From NCBI RefSeq assembly GCF_900162615.1, contig NZ_FUFN01000008.1:124001-188000 (forward strand): a stretch of DNA of 64,000 nt, read 5' to 3'. Position 1 is the first letter of the stretch; each line of letters opens with the position of its first letter. Shown one piece after another: positions 51,945 through 60,904 of the stretch. The notes beneath the pieces are model-generated. The model saw only the letters and a list, made by a program, of their open reading frames with translations. It was not told the DNA's origin and did no database searches. This DNA is from Virgibacillus proomii. Lineage in GTDB: Bacteria; Bacillota; Bacilli; Bacillales; Amphibacillaceae. The position numbers and the translations under genes are program-made.

Positions 51945-52131
51945 GATTACCTCCTAACCCCATTCTCGATTAATTTTTCTCATAAAACGAATGGATAAGC
52001 GCTCTAAATTTATTGAAAATCAGCAACTGTTTTTTTAATATTTTCAAAATTATACTTCGCTTTTTTTGACTAACTTTATCAATCGCTTTAAACTAATAAG
52101 AGAGACTACTAAAAGAAATGTAGGTGAAAAC

Positions 52132-53001
52132 ATGGGAATTAAAATTCTTGCAGATTCAGCTTGTGACTTAACAACAAATTATTATAACGAATTTGACATA
52201 GAAATGGTACCATTAACCGTTCATCTTGATGATAAGAATTATGAAGATGGAAAAACGATCCATCCTAAAACAGTTTATGATGCTATGCGTGAAGGGAAAA
52301 CCCCGAAAACATCACAAGTTACGCCGAATACCTTTCAATCGATTTTTACATCGTATGCAAAAGCAAATCAGCCTTTACTTTACTTTTCCTTTTCCTCCCA
52401 ATTATCTGGGACATACCAAACAGCAAAAATGATGGAGCAGGAAGTAAAGGAAACATACCCGGAAGCACCTATTCATGTGATTGATACCAAATGTGCTTCT
52501 TTAGGTTACGGACTAGTCGTCCTGCACGCAGCAAAGCTTGCCAAACAAGGAAAATCAGTTAATGCGATTATTGAATCTACTAAAACATGCGCTAAAAATA
52601 TGGAGCATATTTTCACAGTTGATAATTTAGAGTATCTTTATCGTGGTGGGCGTGTCAGCCGAACAGCTGCATTTGTTGGTACCCTGCTAAAAATCAAACC
52701 AATTTTACATGTAGAAGATGGAAAGTTAATCCCTTTGGAAAAAATACGTGGTTCTAAAAAATTATTCCATCGAATGCTGGAAATTATGGAAGAACGTGGC
52801 GAAAATATATCCTCACAAACGATTGCTATTTCCCATGGAGATGATGTAGAGCGTGCAGAGCAGCTTGCAGCAATGATAAAAGAGAAATTTAATGTGAAGG
52901 AGATTATTATCGAAATGGTCGGTTCTGCTATTGGGGCACACTCCGGTCCGGGTACTATTGCTCTTTTCTTTTTAAATAATACAGACTTTGAACGCCCGTA
53001 A
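52132..53001 (+). CDS. yitS: DegV-family fatty-acid-binding protein (YitS-like)
   Basis: 289 aa from the ATG at 52132 (TAGGTG upstream; the longer frame is not supported). DegV fold with ILADSACDLT, VTPNTFQ, FSFSSQLSGTYQTA and YRGGRVSRTAAFVG. Firmicute members bind a fatty acid and serve as the B subunit of fatty acid kinase (FakB). Its place next to yitT matches yitS in B. subtilis. Followed by a terminator. Confidence 0.9.
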   Translation: MGIKILADSACDLTTNYYNEFDIEMVPLTVHLDDKNYEDGKTIHPKTVYDAMREGKTPKTSQVTPNTFQSIFTSYAKANQPLLYFSFSSQLSGTYQTAKMMEQEVKETYPEAPIHVIDTKCASLGYGLVVLHAAKLAKQGKSVNAIIESTKTCAKNMEHIFTVDNLEYLYRGGRVSRTAAFVGTLLKIKPILHVEDGKLIPLEKIRGSKKLFHRMLEIMEERGENISSQTIAISHGDDVERAEQLAAMIKEKFNVKEIIIEMVGSAIGAHSGPGTIALFFLNNTDFERP

Positions 53002-53149
53002 CAATTATAAACATTCGTGAAGTTTCTGCCATAGCGGTCCTGCTTCCTGTATTTATACGTTAGACATAACATTTCCACTCGATTATTCGTTTTAACCTTA
53101 GCTTTCTAAAATGTTATACTTTCCTACCTATATTAAATGAAATGCTTTT

Positions 53150-53190
53150 AAGCTATAGCTAATGTTTTTACTAGCTATAGCTTATTTTAT
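53150..53190 (+). terminator. terminator of yitS
   Basis: AAGCTATAGCTA (53150-53161) pairs with TAGCTATAGCTT (53172-53183), followed by ATTTTATTCTTT. Just upstream, CTAAAATGTTATACTTTCCT (53106-53125) resembles the tail of element B. Confidence 0.8.
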
Positions 53191-53294
53191 TCTTTAGCTT
53201 TTACCAAAACAGTGTTTTTCAGTCTAACGGAAAGAATAATACTGTTAGACACCCTTCACTTTTCGGACTACATAATTGGTAATCTACGTTTTAT

Positions 53295-54782
53295 TTACGT
53301 GGAAGATTTGTTTTTCTTTTGTTTCATGGAAATGACAATGACTGAAATTATAAACAAAAGGAAAACTGTTGCTACAAAGCCAATAAATAGCCAGTTAAGA
53401 CCAATGTCCTCTGTTACAGAAAAAACTTCAACTGTTTCACGATCTAAACCAATTTTATATTCTCCATTATCATTTTCACGAACCGTATGATCTCCTAAAT
53501 AGCCACGTAATTGTTTACCTGGTGCTAAATCGGTGATTGAAACGGATCGAGTCGTTTCATCATTGTTGATTGCAATAAACATCGTTTGTCCATCATAAGT
53601 CCGTTTAAAAACACTCATGGCACCGTCAGACCCAACTAACTCATAATCACCTTGACGTAACGAAGGAAACTGATTGCGTAAGGAGGAAATCCGATTATAA
53701 AACTCCACTAAATCTTTATTACCACTATTAAACTCAACTAATCTCTGAACTTCTTCGATGGTTGTTCCGGCCATAGGTAGCTCTGAACCTTGAAACATAA
53801 TGGGTACACCAGGCATAGAGTATAAATACGTTAAAGCCAGTCTCCAGGCTGTAAGCGAATTTCTTCCATTTTCTACAACAGCTTGTGTAAATCTTTCCAT
53901 TGTTTCATCATCTAAAAAAAGCATATTCTTTTGACGATCAGCCATTGTATTTTCATATATGGCTTCCGGCGACTTTCCTAATTGAGAGAAAACCTCCTTC
54001 ATAGCCTGCTGCGCCTTATGGTTATCTACAGCATCCAAATTGTTATCTTGCAATAAAAAAGTTATGTCACTATCTGGTTCTAATACATCAGCTAACAGAT
54101 AAAAATTCGGATCCTGCTGCTTTATCTTGCCTGTAAGCTGTTCCATAAATTCCGGATTGGATTGATCAGCTGCATGCAATAAGTAGCCATCAATATCTGC
54201 CTCCTTCATCCAGTATGTAGCAACATCAACTAAATACTTTTGTACTGCCTTATTTTCCTGGTTCAATTTAACAGCCTTATCTCCCCATGGAGTGTCTATT
54301 ATCTCCTCACGTTCGAGCCATTCTTCTTTCGTCGGATCATTCGCTATTGGATGACTGGCAGCTATATAATTTGCAACAAGTTCCACAATTACTTTTATAT
54401 CTCGTTTATGGGCTTCGTCAATTAGTTGATTAAAACTTTTCATATCACCAAATTGCTCTTCAATTTCATAAAAATCCTCAATCCAATATCCGTGATACCC
54501 ATTTGGCGCATTTGCCATAATAGGGGAAAGCACTAAAGTTGTATAACCCATTTCTTCAAATGAGTCAAGCTTATCTGTAATCCCTTTCAAATCCCCACCA
54601 TGATAAGCTTTTGGATCTTCTACATCAGTATGTTTGTTTTGCTCAAAGTTACCATTATTATAACGATCTACAAGGATTCGGTAAAAAATCTCTTCTTGCA
54701 CTGGATTTTTCTCGGCTGCAGCAATTACTGACATCCCAAAGAGAATAAAACCAGCTATTATTATGCTTGTAATTCGTTTCAT
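53295..54782 (-). CDS. membrane-anchored GH13 (alpha-amylase-like) protein with lost catalytic residues
   Basis: 495 aa with an N-terminal signal peptide (MKRITSIIIAGFILFGMSVI), a GH13 barrel and a C-terminal membrane anchor (LNWLFIGFVATVFLLFII, then Lys-rich tail). The fold landmarks are clear (RILVDRYNNGN, YHGGDLKGITDKLD). The catalytic blocks are altered: region II reads DIDGYLLHAAD where active enzymes have GFRLDxxxH (nucleophile Asp replaced by His), region III has LLADV for GEV (Glu to Asp) and region IV has FLDDET for NHD. It is thus probably a starch/glycan-binding or regulatory pseudoenzyme, or has an unusual activity. Confidence 0.85.
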   Translation of the reverse strand: MKRITSIIIAGFILFGMSVIAAAEKNPVQEEIFYRILVDRYNNGNFEQNKHTDVEDPKAYHGGDLKGITDKLDSFEEMGYTTLVLSPIMANAPNGYHGYWIEDFYEIEEQFGDMKSFNQLIDEAHKRDIKVIVELVANYIAASHPIANDPTKEEWLEREEIIDTPWGDKAVKLNQENKAVQKYLVDVATYWMKEADIDGYLLHAADQSNPEFMEQLTGKIKQQDPNFYLLADVLEPDSDITFLLQDNNLDAVDNHKAQQAMKEVFSQLGKSPEAIYENTMADRQKNMLFLDDETMERFTQAVVENGRNSLTAWRLALTYLYSMPGVPIMFQGSELPMAGTTIEEVQRLVEFNSGNKDLVEFYNRISSLRNQFPSLRQGDYELVGSDGAMSVFKRTYDGQTMFIAINNDETTRSVSITDLAPGKQLRGYLGDHTVRENDNGEYKIGLDRETVEVFSVTEDIGLNWLFIGFVATVFLLFIISVIVISMKQKKNKSST

Positions 54783-54884
54783 CTATCATTTCTCCCATCC
54801 TACATCATTATTTTTTTCCTTTTAATTATGAAGCTTTTTTGAACATACTTAACAATCAACCCATATTAAAATTTCAACGTTTGC

Positions 54885-54965
54885 TTCAACCTTTAGCATT
54901 TAAGCTAGATGAAGATACAGTTCAAAAATTCTCCACATGTACGATCAGATATCGTTTTCTAATGA
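54885..54965 (+). repeat. element C relic (C6)
   Basis: TTAGCATTTAAGCTAGATGAAGAT, TTCAAAAATTCTCCACATGTA and CAGATATCG resemble the right half of element C, much decayed. Confidence 0.4.
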
Positions 54966-55001
54966 CAAGAAATCAATAATTATATTTTCTAAAGATACAT
55001 G

Positions 55002-55029
55002 AAAAAAGCTGTCCTTTTATTCAAGGACA
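55002..55029 (-). terminator. terminator of yisL
   Basis: TGTCCTT (55010-55016) pairs with AAGGACA (55023-55029); on the minus strand a T6 run follows. Confidence 0.75.
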
Positions 55030-55050
55030 ACCTTTTGATGCCGGGTAAGC

Positions 55051-55416
55051 TTAGTTAAGCCCCATGGGTAAGCGAAAGAACCCTAACGCTATGACGATAA
55101 TGAAAGCGATAATAAATTGAATCCATAAGCCCTTAAGCGGCTTTTGCTTTGGTAGACGAACAAGTAACATTTCCATAGCAGCAATAACCCACAATCCAGC
55201 AACCCCTTTTACAATAACTTCCGGTAATAATGGTGAGCCATTAAGATAAGGGGTAATTAAATCTCCGCCAGAATATAGGATTAATAGATAATCTAATCGT
55301 AAAATCATATGGATTATTTTACCGGGTTTTTCTTTTCCTTGCTTGTACATCGCATAAGCAATTACAAATAAGATCAGCCCTAGTGCCCATGCAGTTATAT
55401 GCAGATGTGTATTCAT
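55051..55416 (-). CDS. yisL: YisL family (UPF0344) membrane protein
   Basis: 121 aa protein with four membrane segments, starting MNTHLHITAWALGLILF, the UPF0344 signature. GGGGGT lies upstream of the ATG at 55416. Function unknown. Element A5 begins about 20 bp upstream of the start codon, so its promoter must be inside or beyond the repeat. Confidence 0.85.
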   Translation of the reverse strand: MNTHLHITAWALGLILFVIAYAMYKQGKEKPGKIIHMILRLDYLLILYSGGDLITPYLNGSPLLPEVIVKGVAGLWVIAAMEMLLVRLPKQKPLKGLWIQFIIAFIIVIALGFFRLPMGLN

Positions 55417-55435
55417 TAACAAACATACCCCCTGT

Positions 55436-55596
55436 ATAAATTGAAACTTCGTTCAGTAGGAGTTTTCTTCCATCTCCTACTGAATGTTAGTTGAACGAAT
55501 CGGGCATGTAGGTGCCGTTTTCTCCCACTTAGACCCTTTTGTATGAACTCAAGGCTCTTGAAACGGGAGTCTACGGCACCTTACATGCGGGATAAA
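55436..55596 (+). repeat. dispersed element A, copy A5 (short form) with ATAAATT flanks
   Basis: Left flank ATAAATT (55436-55442) and right flank ATAAATT (55592-55598) form a 7-base direct repeat. Left stem TTCAGTAGGAG/CTCCTACTGAA, right stem CTCCCACTT with the AAACGGGAG arm and GGTGCCGT/ACGGCACC. Lacks the same ~27 bases as A4. Confidence 0.88.
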
Positions 55597-56368
55597 TTCA
55601 ACAACTACAAACATCTTACCATGATTATAAGAAGATTTCATTTTAAACACTTGCTATCTACTACAAATTCACAAAAAACATTTACACTTTGAAAGTAAGA
55701 TTTTGTTTATGCAAAAGATGTAGTCCAAAATCAAATATTAAGAAAACGTTGCAATCAAAAAACAATTTAGATTATTTTAAAAATATTGTTTATTCAGCAT
55801 TATTATATGGTAATTTTTTAACTGAAAACTTCAGAAAAAAAGAGGTAAACATAACGCAATAAGAAAAATGATGATTTATTCGATAGAGTTTTTTGGTAAC
55901 TCTGGATTTATGATAATAGCCATATTAGCAATTATTTTTATTAGCATCTTAATTAATTATTTTAAATGAATTGCATTCCTATAAGTCTCTGTTTCTTTAT
56001 CATTGAGATTATCTTAACTATAATTATAAGCCTTTTTTGCTATCCTATAAACAATTTAACTACTACTGGAATGGCATATTAGCCGGGTACATCGTTATAC
56101 TATTAATAAAAGAAGGACTTAATCGTTACTACCAATTAGAAGGGCAGAGCCGCGGTTCTGTATAAACGAACGCTACACAGTATCAATTAACCGAGGTTAT
56201 GCATTTAAACATGTGCAATGAAGAAACATGCTAACGTGACAATTGGATTTTATCCAATCTTTTGAACATGTTCTATAAATAAAAATGTTCTTACTTTTCT
56301 ATATAGAACTTCCCAAAAAACTGGTATACTATATTTTGTAGACTATTTTTAACATTCGGAGGGATCAA
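55597..56368. other. 770-bp space between yisL and rocD
   Basis: No supported gene. A 33-codon frame (55868-55969, MMIYSIEFFGNSGFMIIAIL onward) would encode one membrane helix but has no good ribosome site. A short near-palindrome CAGAGCCGCGGTTCTG lies at 56144-56159. An extended -10 (TGGTATACT, 56322-56330) is a likely rocD promoter. No SigL-type -24/-12 element is clear. Confidence 0.5.
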
Positions 56369-57565
56369 ATGGTACTCACAAGTCAAAAAATCATTGATCA
56401 GACGCAAAGTTACGGTGCGAAAAACTATCATCCACTCCCTGTAGTTATTTCCAAAGCAGAGGGTGTTTGGGTGGAAGATCCTGAAGGGAATCGTTATATG
56501 GACATGCTAAGTGCATACTCTGCTGTCAATCAAGGACATCGTCACCCGAAAATTATTCATGCTTTAAAGGATCAGGCAAATCGTTTAACCTTAACATCAC
56601 GGGCTTTTCACAATGATCAGTTAGGCCCTTGGTTTGAAAAGATTTGTAAACTAACAAATAAAGAAATGGTTCTTCCAATGAATACCGGAGCTGAAGCAGT
56701 TGAAACAGCCGTTAAAGCGGCAAGACGCTGGGCTTATGATGTTAAAGGAGTAGAAGAAAATAAAGCAGAAATCATTGCATGTGAAGGTAATTTTCATGGT
56801 CGAACCATGACCGCTGTTTCACTATCCTCTGAAGAAGAATATAAACGTGGCTTTGGTCCAATGCTTCCGGGAATTAAAATTATTCCTTATGGTGATATAG
56901 AAGCATTGAAAGCCGCTATTAATGAAAACACAGCAGCCTTTCTTTTCGAACCAATCCAAGGAGAAGCTGGGATTATTATTCCACCTGAGGGCTTTTTGAA
57001 AGAAGCTTATGATGTATGTAAAGAACATAATGTACTCTATATTGCTGACGAAATTCAATCTGGGCTTGCCCGGACCGGAAAATTGTTTGCCTGTGACTGG
57101 GAAGAGGTCACACCAGATGTACAAATTCTTGGAAAGGCTCTAGGCGGGGGAGTATTTCCTATTTCTTGTGTAGTAGCTAACAAGGATATTTTAGGTGTTT
57201 TCAATCCAGGATCACATGGTTCCACATTTGGAGGAAATCCTTTAGCTTGTGCTGTATCCATGGCAGCATTGGAAGTAATTAAGGAAGAAAAATTATCAGA
57301 ACGATCTTTAGAACTTGGAAACTATATGATAGCTGAGCTTAAAACCATTTCTAATCCTAAAATTAAAGAAGTTCGTGGTAAAGGATTGTTTATTGGCGTT
57401 GAGCTGACCGAAGCTGCTCGTCCGTATTGTGAAGCCTTAAAAGAAAAAGGACTGCTTTGTAAGGAAACACATGAGAATGTGATTCGATTTGCACCACCAT
57501 TGATCATTGATAAAGATGATTTAGACTGGGCAATTGTCAAAATCAAAGAAGTATTAAAAGGATAA
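56369..57565 (+). CDS. rocD: ornithine aminotransferase
   Basis: PLP enzyme turning ornithine into glutamate-5-semialdehyde in arginine breakdown; 398 aa. PLP Lys in QILGKALGGGVFPIS, Asp in IADEIQSGLARTG, N-terminal NYHPLPVVISKAEGVWVEDP as in RocD. GGAGGG precedes the ATG. Monocistronic, ending at a palindromic terminator; rocE/rocF are not adjacent. Confidence 0.93.
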   Translation: MVLTSQKIIDQTQSYGAKNYHPLPVVISKAEGVWVEDPEGNRYMDMLSAYSAVNQGHRHPKIIHALKDQANRLTLTSRAFHNDQLGPWFEKICKLTNKEMVLPMNTGAEAVETAVKAARRWAYDVKGVEENKAEIIACEGNFHGRTMTAVSLSSEEEYKRGFGPMLPGIKIIPYGDIEALKAAINENTAAFLFEPIQGEAGIIIPPEGFLKEAYDVCKEHNVLYIADEIQSGLARTGKLFACDWEEVTPDVQILGKALGGGVFPISCVVANKDILGVFNPGSHGSTFGGNPLACAVSMAALEVIKEEKLSERSLELGNYMIAELKTISNPKIKEVRGKGLFIGVELTEAARPYCEALKEKGLLCKETHENVIRFAPPLIIDKDDLDWAIVKIKEVLKG

Positions 57566-57566
57566 C

Positions 57567-57602
57567 AATGAAGCAGCTTGGAATATTCCAAGCTGCTTCA
57601 TT
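57567..57602. terminator. bidirectional terminator between rocD and the DUF418 gene
   Basis: A perfect 36-base palindrome (AATGAAGCAGCTTGGAAT and its complement), exactly between the stop codons of the two convergent genes. Confidence 0.92.
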
Positions 57603-58784
57603 TTAGGCTGTTTTTCTCCTTAATGGCTGCTTTTTATTATATGTAAGACTCCTCCATATCCACTCTAATGGTCCAAATTTGAAATACCGTAACCAGCAAA
57701 TACTCCACACGATTTGCAAACTATAAATAACCACCCCTATGCCGACCCCAGACAATGGGGTAATTTCCCCATACCACCCGAACCCGATACCATAAAACAG
57801 GAAAAAGCAGATGACCGATTGCATGATATAATTCGTTAATGCCATTCTTCCTACGTAAACAAACGGATGCATTACTTTTTTACCTACTTTTGTTTGGGCA
57901 AGGAAAGTGATTGTAAGGATATAAAACAACCCCGAGAATGTACCACCAATATTATCTTGTACAAAAGAAAACCACTTTGGATTACCAAACGAATAGGGTC
58001 CTAGCTTTAATCCAATAAACAAAATGAACGAAATCCACCATACTTTCATGAGAATCGAGCGATACTGTAGTGGTTGATGTAGCCAGCCCTTCCGTCCAAC
58101 ATACAGACCTAATAAAAACAACGGCAAAATAAACCCCATACTCAACAATAGACCAAAGCCATAACCATTAGCATTCATCCAATCTTGAATGTTTTGCAGC
58201 CAAATTGAACGGATTGAATCACTTGTATAATTATAGATTGCCTCCTCAATCAATTTCTGATTATACACTGTCACAAAATCACGAAATCCATACATTATAA
58301 GTGTAAAAAGTCCAACAAAAGCTGTTAAAATGCTAATTGCCCATATTAATAGTGTTTCATCTTTAACCTGAATAAACAAAAGTGCTGTAAGCCCAACAAC
58401 AGCGTAAGTAAGTAAAATGTCTCCATGCCAGATGAAAAAGGCATGAATAAAACCAATTCCTAACAAGAGCAACAGTCTTCTTGTCAGAATGGTCATATAA
58501 GGTACGCCTTTTATAGATAAGCGGTCAATCATTAATTGCAAACCAAAACCAAACAAAAATGAAAATATGGTATAAAAACTAGCTTGAAAAAATATATCTA
58601 TGACTGCCTGAGTTATCCTATCAACAGGAGCATTCCAAGTAATTTCTCCACCACCATAGATAAAATAAGGGGCACTGAATGCTCCAATATTCACCATAAG
58701 AATCCCGAATATAGCGAAGCCTCTAGCTGCGTCTATCCAATACAGACGCTCCCTTTCTTGTATTGGTGCAGGTAATTTATGCAT
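57603..58784 (-). CDS. DUF418 family membrane protein
   Basis: 393 aa polytopic protein (about ten helices) starting with a hydrophilic stretch and RLYWIDAARGFAIFGILMVN, the DUF418/YeiB signature; the C-terminal domain has MALTNYIMQS and GPLEWIWRSLTY. Probably a transporter or acyltransferase-like protein; function not established. AAAGGAAG lies upstream. Divergent from gerPA. Confidence 0.87.
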   Translation of the reverse strand: MHKLPAPIQERERLYWIDAARGFAIFGILMVNIGAFSAPYFIYGGGEITWNAPVDRITQAVIDIFFQASFYTIFSFLFGFGLQLMIDRLSIKGVPYMTILTRRLLLLLGIGFIHAFFIWHGDILLTYAVVGLTALLFIQVKDETLLIWAISILTAFVGLFTLIMYGFRDFVTVYNQKLIEEAIYNYTSDSIRSIWLQNIQDWMNANGYGFGLLLSMGFILPLFLLGLYVGRKGWLHQPLQYRSILMKVWWISFILFIGLKLGPYSFGNPKWFSFVQDNIGGTFSGLFYILTITFLAQTKVGKKVMHPFVYVGRMALTNYIMQSVICFFLFYGIGFGWYGEITPLSGVGIGVVIYSLQIVWSICWLRYFKFGPLEWIWRSLTYNKKQPLRRKTA

Positions 58785-58904
58785 AACACTCTTCCTTTCT
58801 ATTTACTCCATCAATTAATATTCGAGAAAAAAAGCAAATTTCCTCCTAGACCTTTCAACAAATTTTCCCTGTAACATAAACTTACACTAAGGGAGGAATT
58901 TATC

Positions 58905-59117
58905 ATGCCAGCAAAAGTTGGAGCAGTAAAAGTAATTAATCTCTCTTCATCCAGTATTTTTAACATTGGCGATGTATATTCCATATCTCCTAATAGTAAT
59001 GCCAAAACATATGCTGGTGGAGGTTCATTCAATACAGGACATGGAATTCGGATTAATCTTGGGTATGCAAAAACATTTATCAATGATCAAGATAAAATTG
59101 ATCAGCCAATAACTTAG
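58905..59117 (+). CDS. gerPA: spore germination protein GerPA
   Basis: 70 aa coat-associated protein that lets germinants pass the spore coat. PAKVGAVKVINLSSSSIFNIGD and GGGSFNTG are typical of GerPA/GerPF. First gene of a complete gerPABCDEF operon. GGGAGG precedes the ATG. A SigK-like element (AC, 15 bases, CATAAACTT at about 58875) lies just upstream. Confidence 0.9.
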   Translation: MPAKVGAVKVINLSSSSIFNIGDVYSISPNSNAKTYAGGGSFNTGHGIRINLGYAKTFINDQDKIDQPIT

Positions 59118-59136
59118 CTATTGGAGGGCCACAAGG

Positions 59137-59340
59137 ATGAATATTACTGTACATCAAACGATTAGTATTTATATGATCAAAGTGAGCGCAATTACGAATT
59201 CTTCTGTATTACAAATCGGCAGCACTGGAAGCGTTCAAGCACAATCAGATATTTACAATACTGGTGGATTTACTCAGCCGGCTCAAGAAGTAGTTGAATC
59301 AATAAGTGAAGCAATTCCCCTTGTTCCGCTAGCACCGTAA
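59137..59340 (+). CDS. gerPB: spore germination protein GerPB
   Basis: 67 aa; ITVHQTISIYMIKVSAITNSS and SVLQIGSTGSVQAQS identify GerPB. GGAGG lies nine bases before the ATG, 19 bp after gerPA. Second gene of the operon. Confidence 0.9.
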   Translation: MNITVHQTISIYMIKVSAITNSSVLQIGSTGSVQAQSDIYNTGGFTQPAQEVVESISEAIPLVPLAP

Positions 59341-59412
59341 CTGCACATTTTTTAACAAAATGAATAAATTAATATAGGCATTCGTCTATTACCGGCAAGG
59401 GGGTTTATTTTC

Positions 59413-60006
59413 ATGAATCATCCAAATTGGACCAAATATATGTACGATATACACGAATATATAAGAAAACAGGAAACCGTTATCGAGACATTAATGAAGA
59501 GAGTAAACCAATTAGAAGAAAATCTACAGAATGCGAAGTCAAATAAAATTGAAAAAATTGAATATCACTTTGATCAACTTAAGATTGAACGTTTGGACGG
59601 AACGCTGCATATTGGCCTTTCCCCACAAGATTTGGCAAATTTAGAAGATACCAATTTTATAAATCAAGCTAATTTAAATCAAGCTAATTCACCAACTTAT
59701 TCGCCTCCATTCAAGCAAACCATTCAAGCAGAATTAAGTGCTTACTTACAGCAAACGGGTCTGTCCATGATTCATCAGTTAGCAGTTGAACATAATGTCC
59801 GATTAGATGACGGTTATCCTTCCATCCTCATTCAAGATATAGAAAAGCAACTGCCTGGACGAATTGCCTTTTATGAAAATGAAGCCTATCAAAAGAAGAT
59901 TCATACACAAGAAGAATTGCATGCTTTTATCACGGATAAAATCAAAGCAGAGATTCATCAATCCTTAAAAAATTACATGCAAAATAATCATCATAAAGGA
60001 GAATAA
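59413..60006 (+). CDS. gerPC: spore germination protein GerPC
   Basis: 197 aa, the only large GerP protein, with an N-terminal coiled coil (ETVIETLMKRVNQLEENL) and a conserved middle (HFDQLKIERLDGTLHIGLSP). CAAGGGGG precedes the ATG. Third gene; the gap of 72 bp to gerPB has no terminator. Confidence 0.9.
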   Translation: MNHPNWTKYMYDIHEYIRKQETVIETLMKRVNQLEENLQNAKSNKIEKIEYHFDQLKIERLDGTLHIGLSPQDLANLEDTNFINQANLNQANSPTYSPPFKQTIQAELSAYLQQTGLSMIHQLAVEHNVRLDDGYPSILIQDIEKQLPGRIAFYENEAYQKKIHTQEELHAFITDKIKAEIHQSLKNYMQNNHHKGE

Positions 60007-60008
60007 GT

Positions 60009-60185
60009 ATGATCATGGAAGTCCATAATTGGGGTCTTAACGTTGGAAACATTCAAGTTGATAATGTTTCTGCTTCATCTGTTTTTTTAATCGGCGATAA
60101 TGATGAATTTATTTTATCATCTTTCTTCGATACTCCGCCAGAAGCGTTTACTGTCGGTAATATTGTTCCATTAGCATTGACATAA
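60009..60185 (+). CDS. gerPD: spore germination protein GerPD
   Basis: 58 aa protein, too short for usual ORF cut-offs: MIMEVHNWGLNVGNIQVDNV, then SASSVFLIGD, and an end TVGNIVPLALT, matching GerPD. The ATG at 60009 is 2 bases after the gerPC stop with AAAGGAG inside the end of gerPC; a second ATG at 60015 is possible. Confidence 0.88.
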   Translation: MIMEVHNWGLNVGNIQVDNVSASSVFLIGDNDEFILSSFFDTPPEAFTVGNIVPLALT

Positions 60186-60194
60186 GGTGATTAT

Positions 60195-60560
60195 ATGTAT
60201 AAGCGATTAGTAAATGTCGGAAACATCTATACGAATTCCTTCTCATTTAGCAGTACTCTTTCCATTGGCGATACGGAATATGCTCAGTTAAACTCCAACG
60301 GAATTGCCGTACAAAAGGAGCGCCCCATTTTTACTGAGGCGGATGAAGAAACGTTTTCCTATCCCCTTTTCAATCGGCAAGCAAACTGGCCTAAGCCAAA
60401 GCTCACGGTGAAAAAGACAACCTTAAATCATACCGGGACGATAAATATAACAGCAATAAGTGTTATTGGAGTAAGCAGTTCTTCTTTAATGCAAGTCGGC
60501 AGCTTAAGTAAAGGAAGAGCAGAAGCAAGAATAAAGCATTTTCGCAAGCTAAGGCAATAA
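60195..60560 (+). CDS. gerPE: spore germination protein GerPE
   Basis: 121 aa; VNVGNIYTNSFSFSSTLSIGD and ITAISVIGVSSSSLMQVGS are GerPE-like. AAGGTG overlaps the gerPD stop. Fifth gene of the operon. The Lys/Arg-rich C terminus (EARIKHFRKLRQ) is usual. Confidence 0.88.
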   Translation: MYKRLVNVGNIYTNSFSFSSTLSIGDTEYAQLNSNGIAVQKERPIFTEADEETFSYPLFNRQANWPKPKLTVKKTTLNHTGTINITAISVIGVSSSSLMQVGSLSKGRAEARIKHFRKLRQ

Positions 60561-60627
60561 TACTCACGTTCTTATGACATCCTTTTTCCTCTGTATATTG
60601 CCTCCTTAATGGGAGACAAATGTACGC

Positions 60628-60654
60628 ACTATTCTCATTAAATTTCATAATCTA
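60628..60654 (+). promoter_or_regulatory. SigK-like internal promoter before gerPF
   Basis: AC (60628-60629), 16 bases, CATAATCTA (60646-60654), in the 125-bp gap between gerPE and gerPF. Suggests extra gerPF transcription in the mother cell. Confidence 0.45.
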
Positions 60655-60685
60655 TAGAAATAGATTTTTTAAAAGGTGGTTTCAC

Positions 60686-60904
60686 ATGCCCTCAATCGTT
60701 GGACCAATCAAAATTGTTAATGTAGGTGGAGGAGTTGTCAATTTTGGAGATTCCTTTTATGTATCACCTAAAAGTTCTTCCAAAACAAATGCCGGTTCCG
60801 GCTCATTAAATACAGGGGATTTTACATGCACCAATAATGGTCTTAGTTCTACAAATCCATTCGATCCAGATATAAACGACCAAAACCAAACTGCAAATGC
60901 ATAA
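60686..60904 (+). CDS. gerPF: spore germination protein GerPF
   Basis: 72 aa: PSIVGPIKIVNVGGGVVNFGD and SSTNPFDPDINDQNQ match GerPF. The ATG at 60686 follows AAAGGTGG; the upstream extension has no ribosome site. Last gerP gene; separated from gerPE by 125 bp with a possible own promoter. Element C5 follows directly. Confidence 0.9.
   Translation: MPSIVGPIKIVNVGGGVVNFGDSFYVSPKSSSKTNAGSGSLNTGDFTCTNNGLSSTNPFDPDINDQNQTANA

Noticed and set aside
56144..56159. CAGAGCCGCGGTTCTG as a T-box fragment upstream of rocD
   Set aside because: The conserved T-box AGGGTGGCACCGCGG core is not present and rocD is not a usual T-box target.
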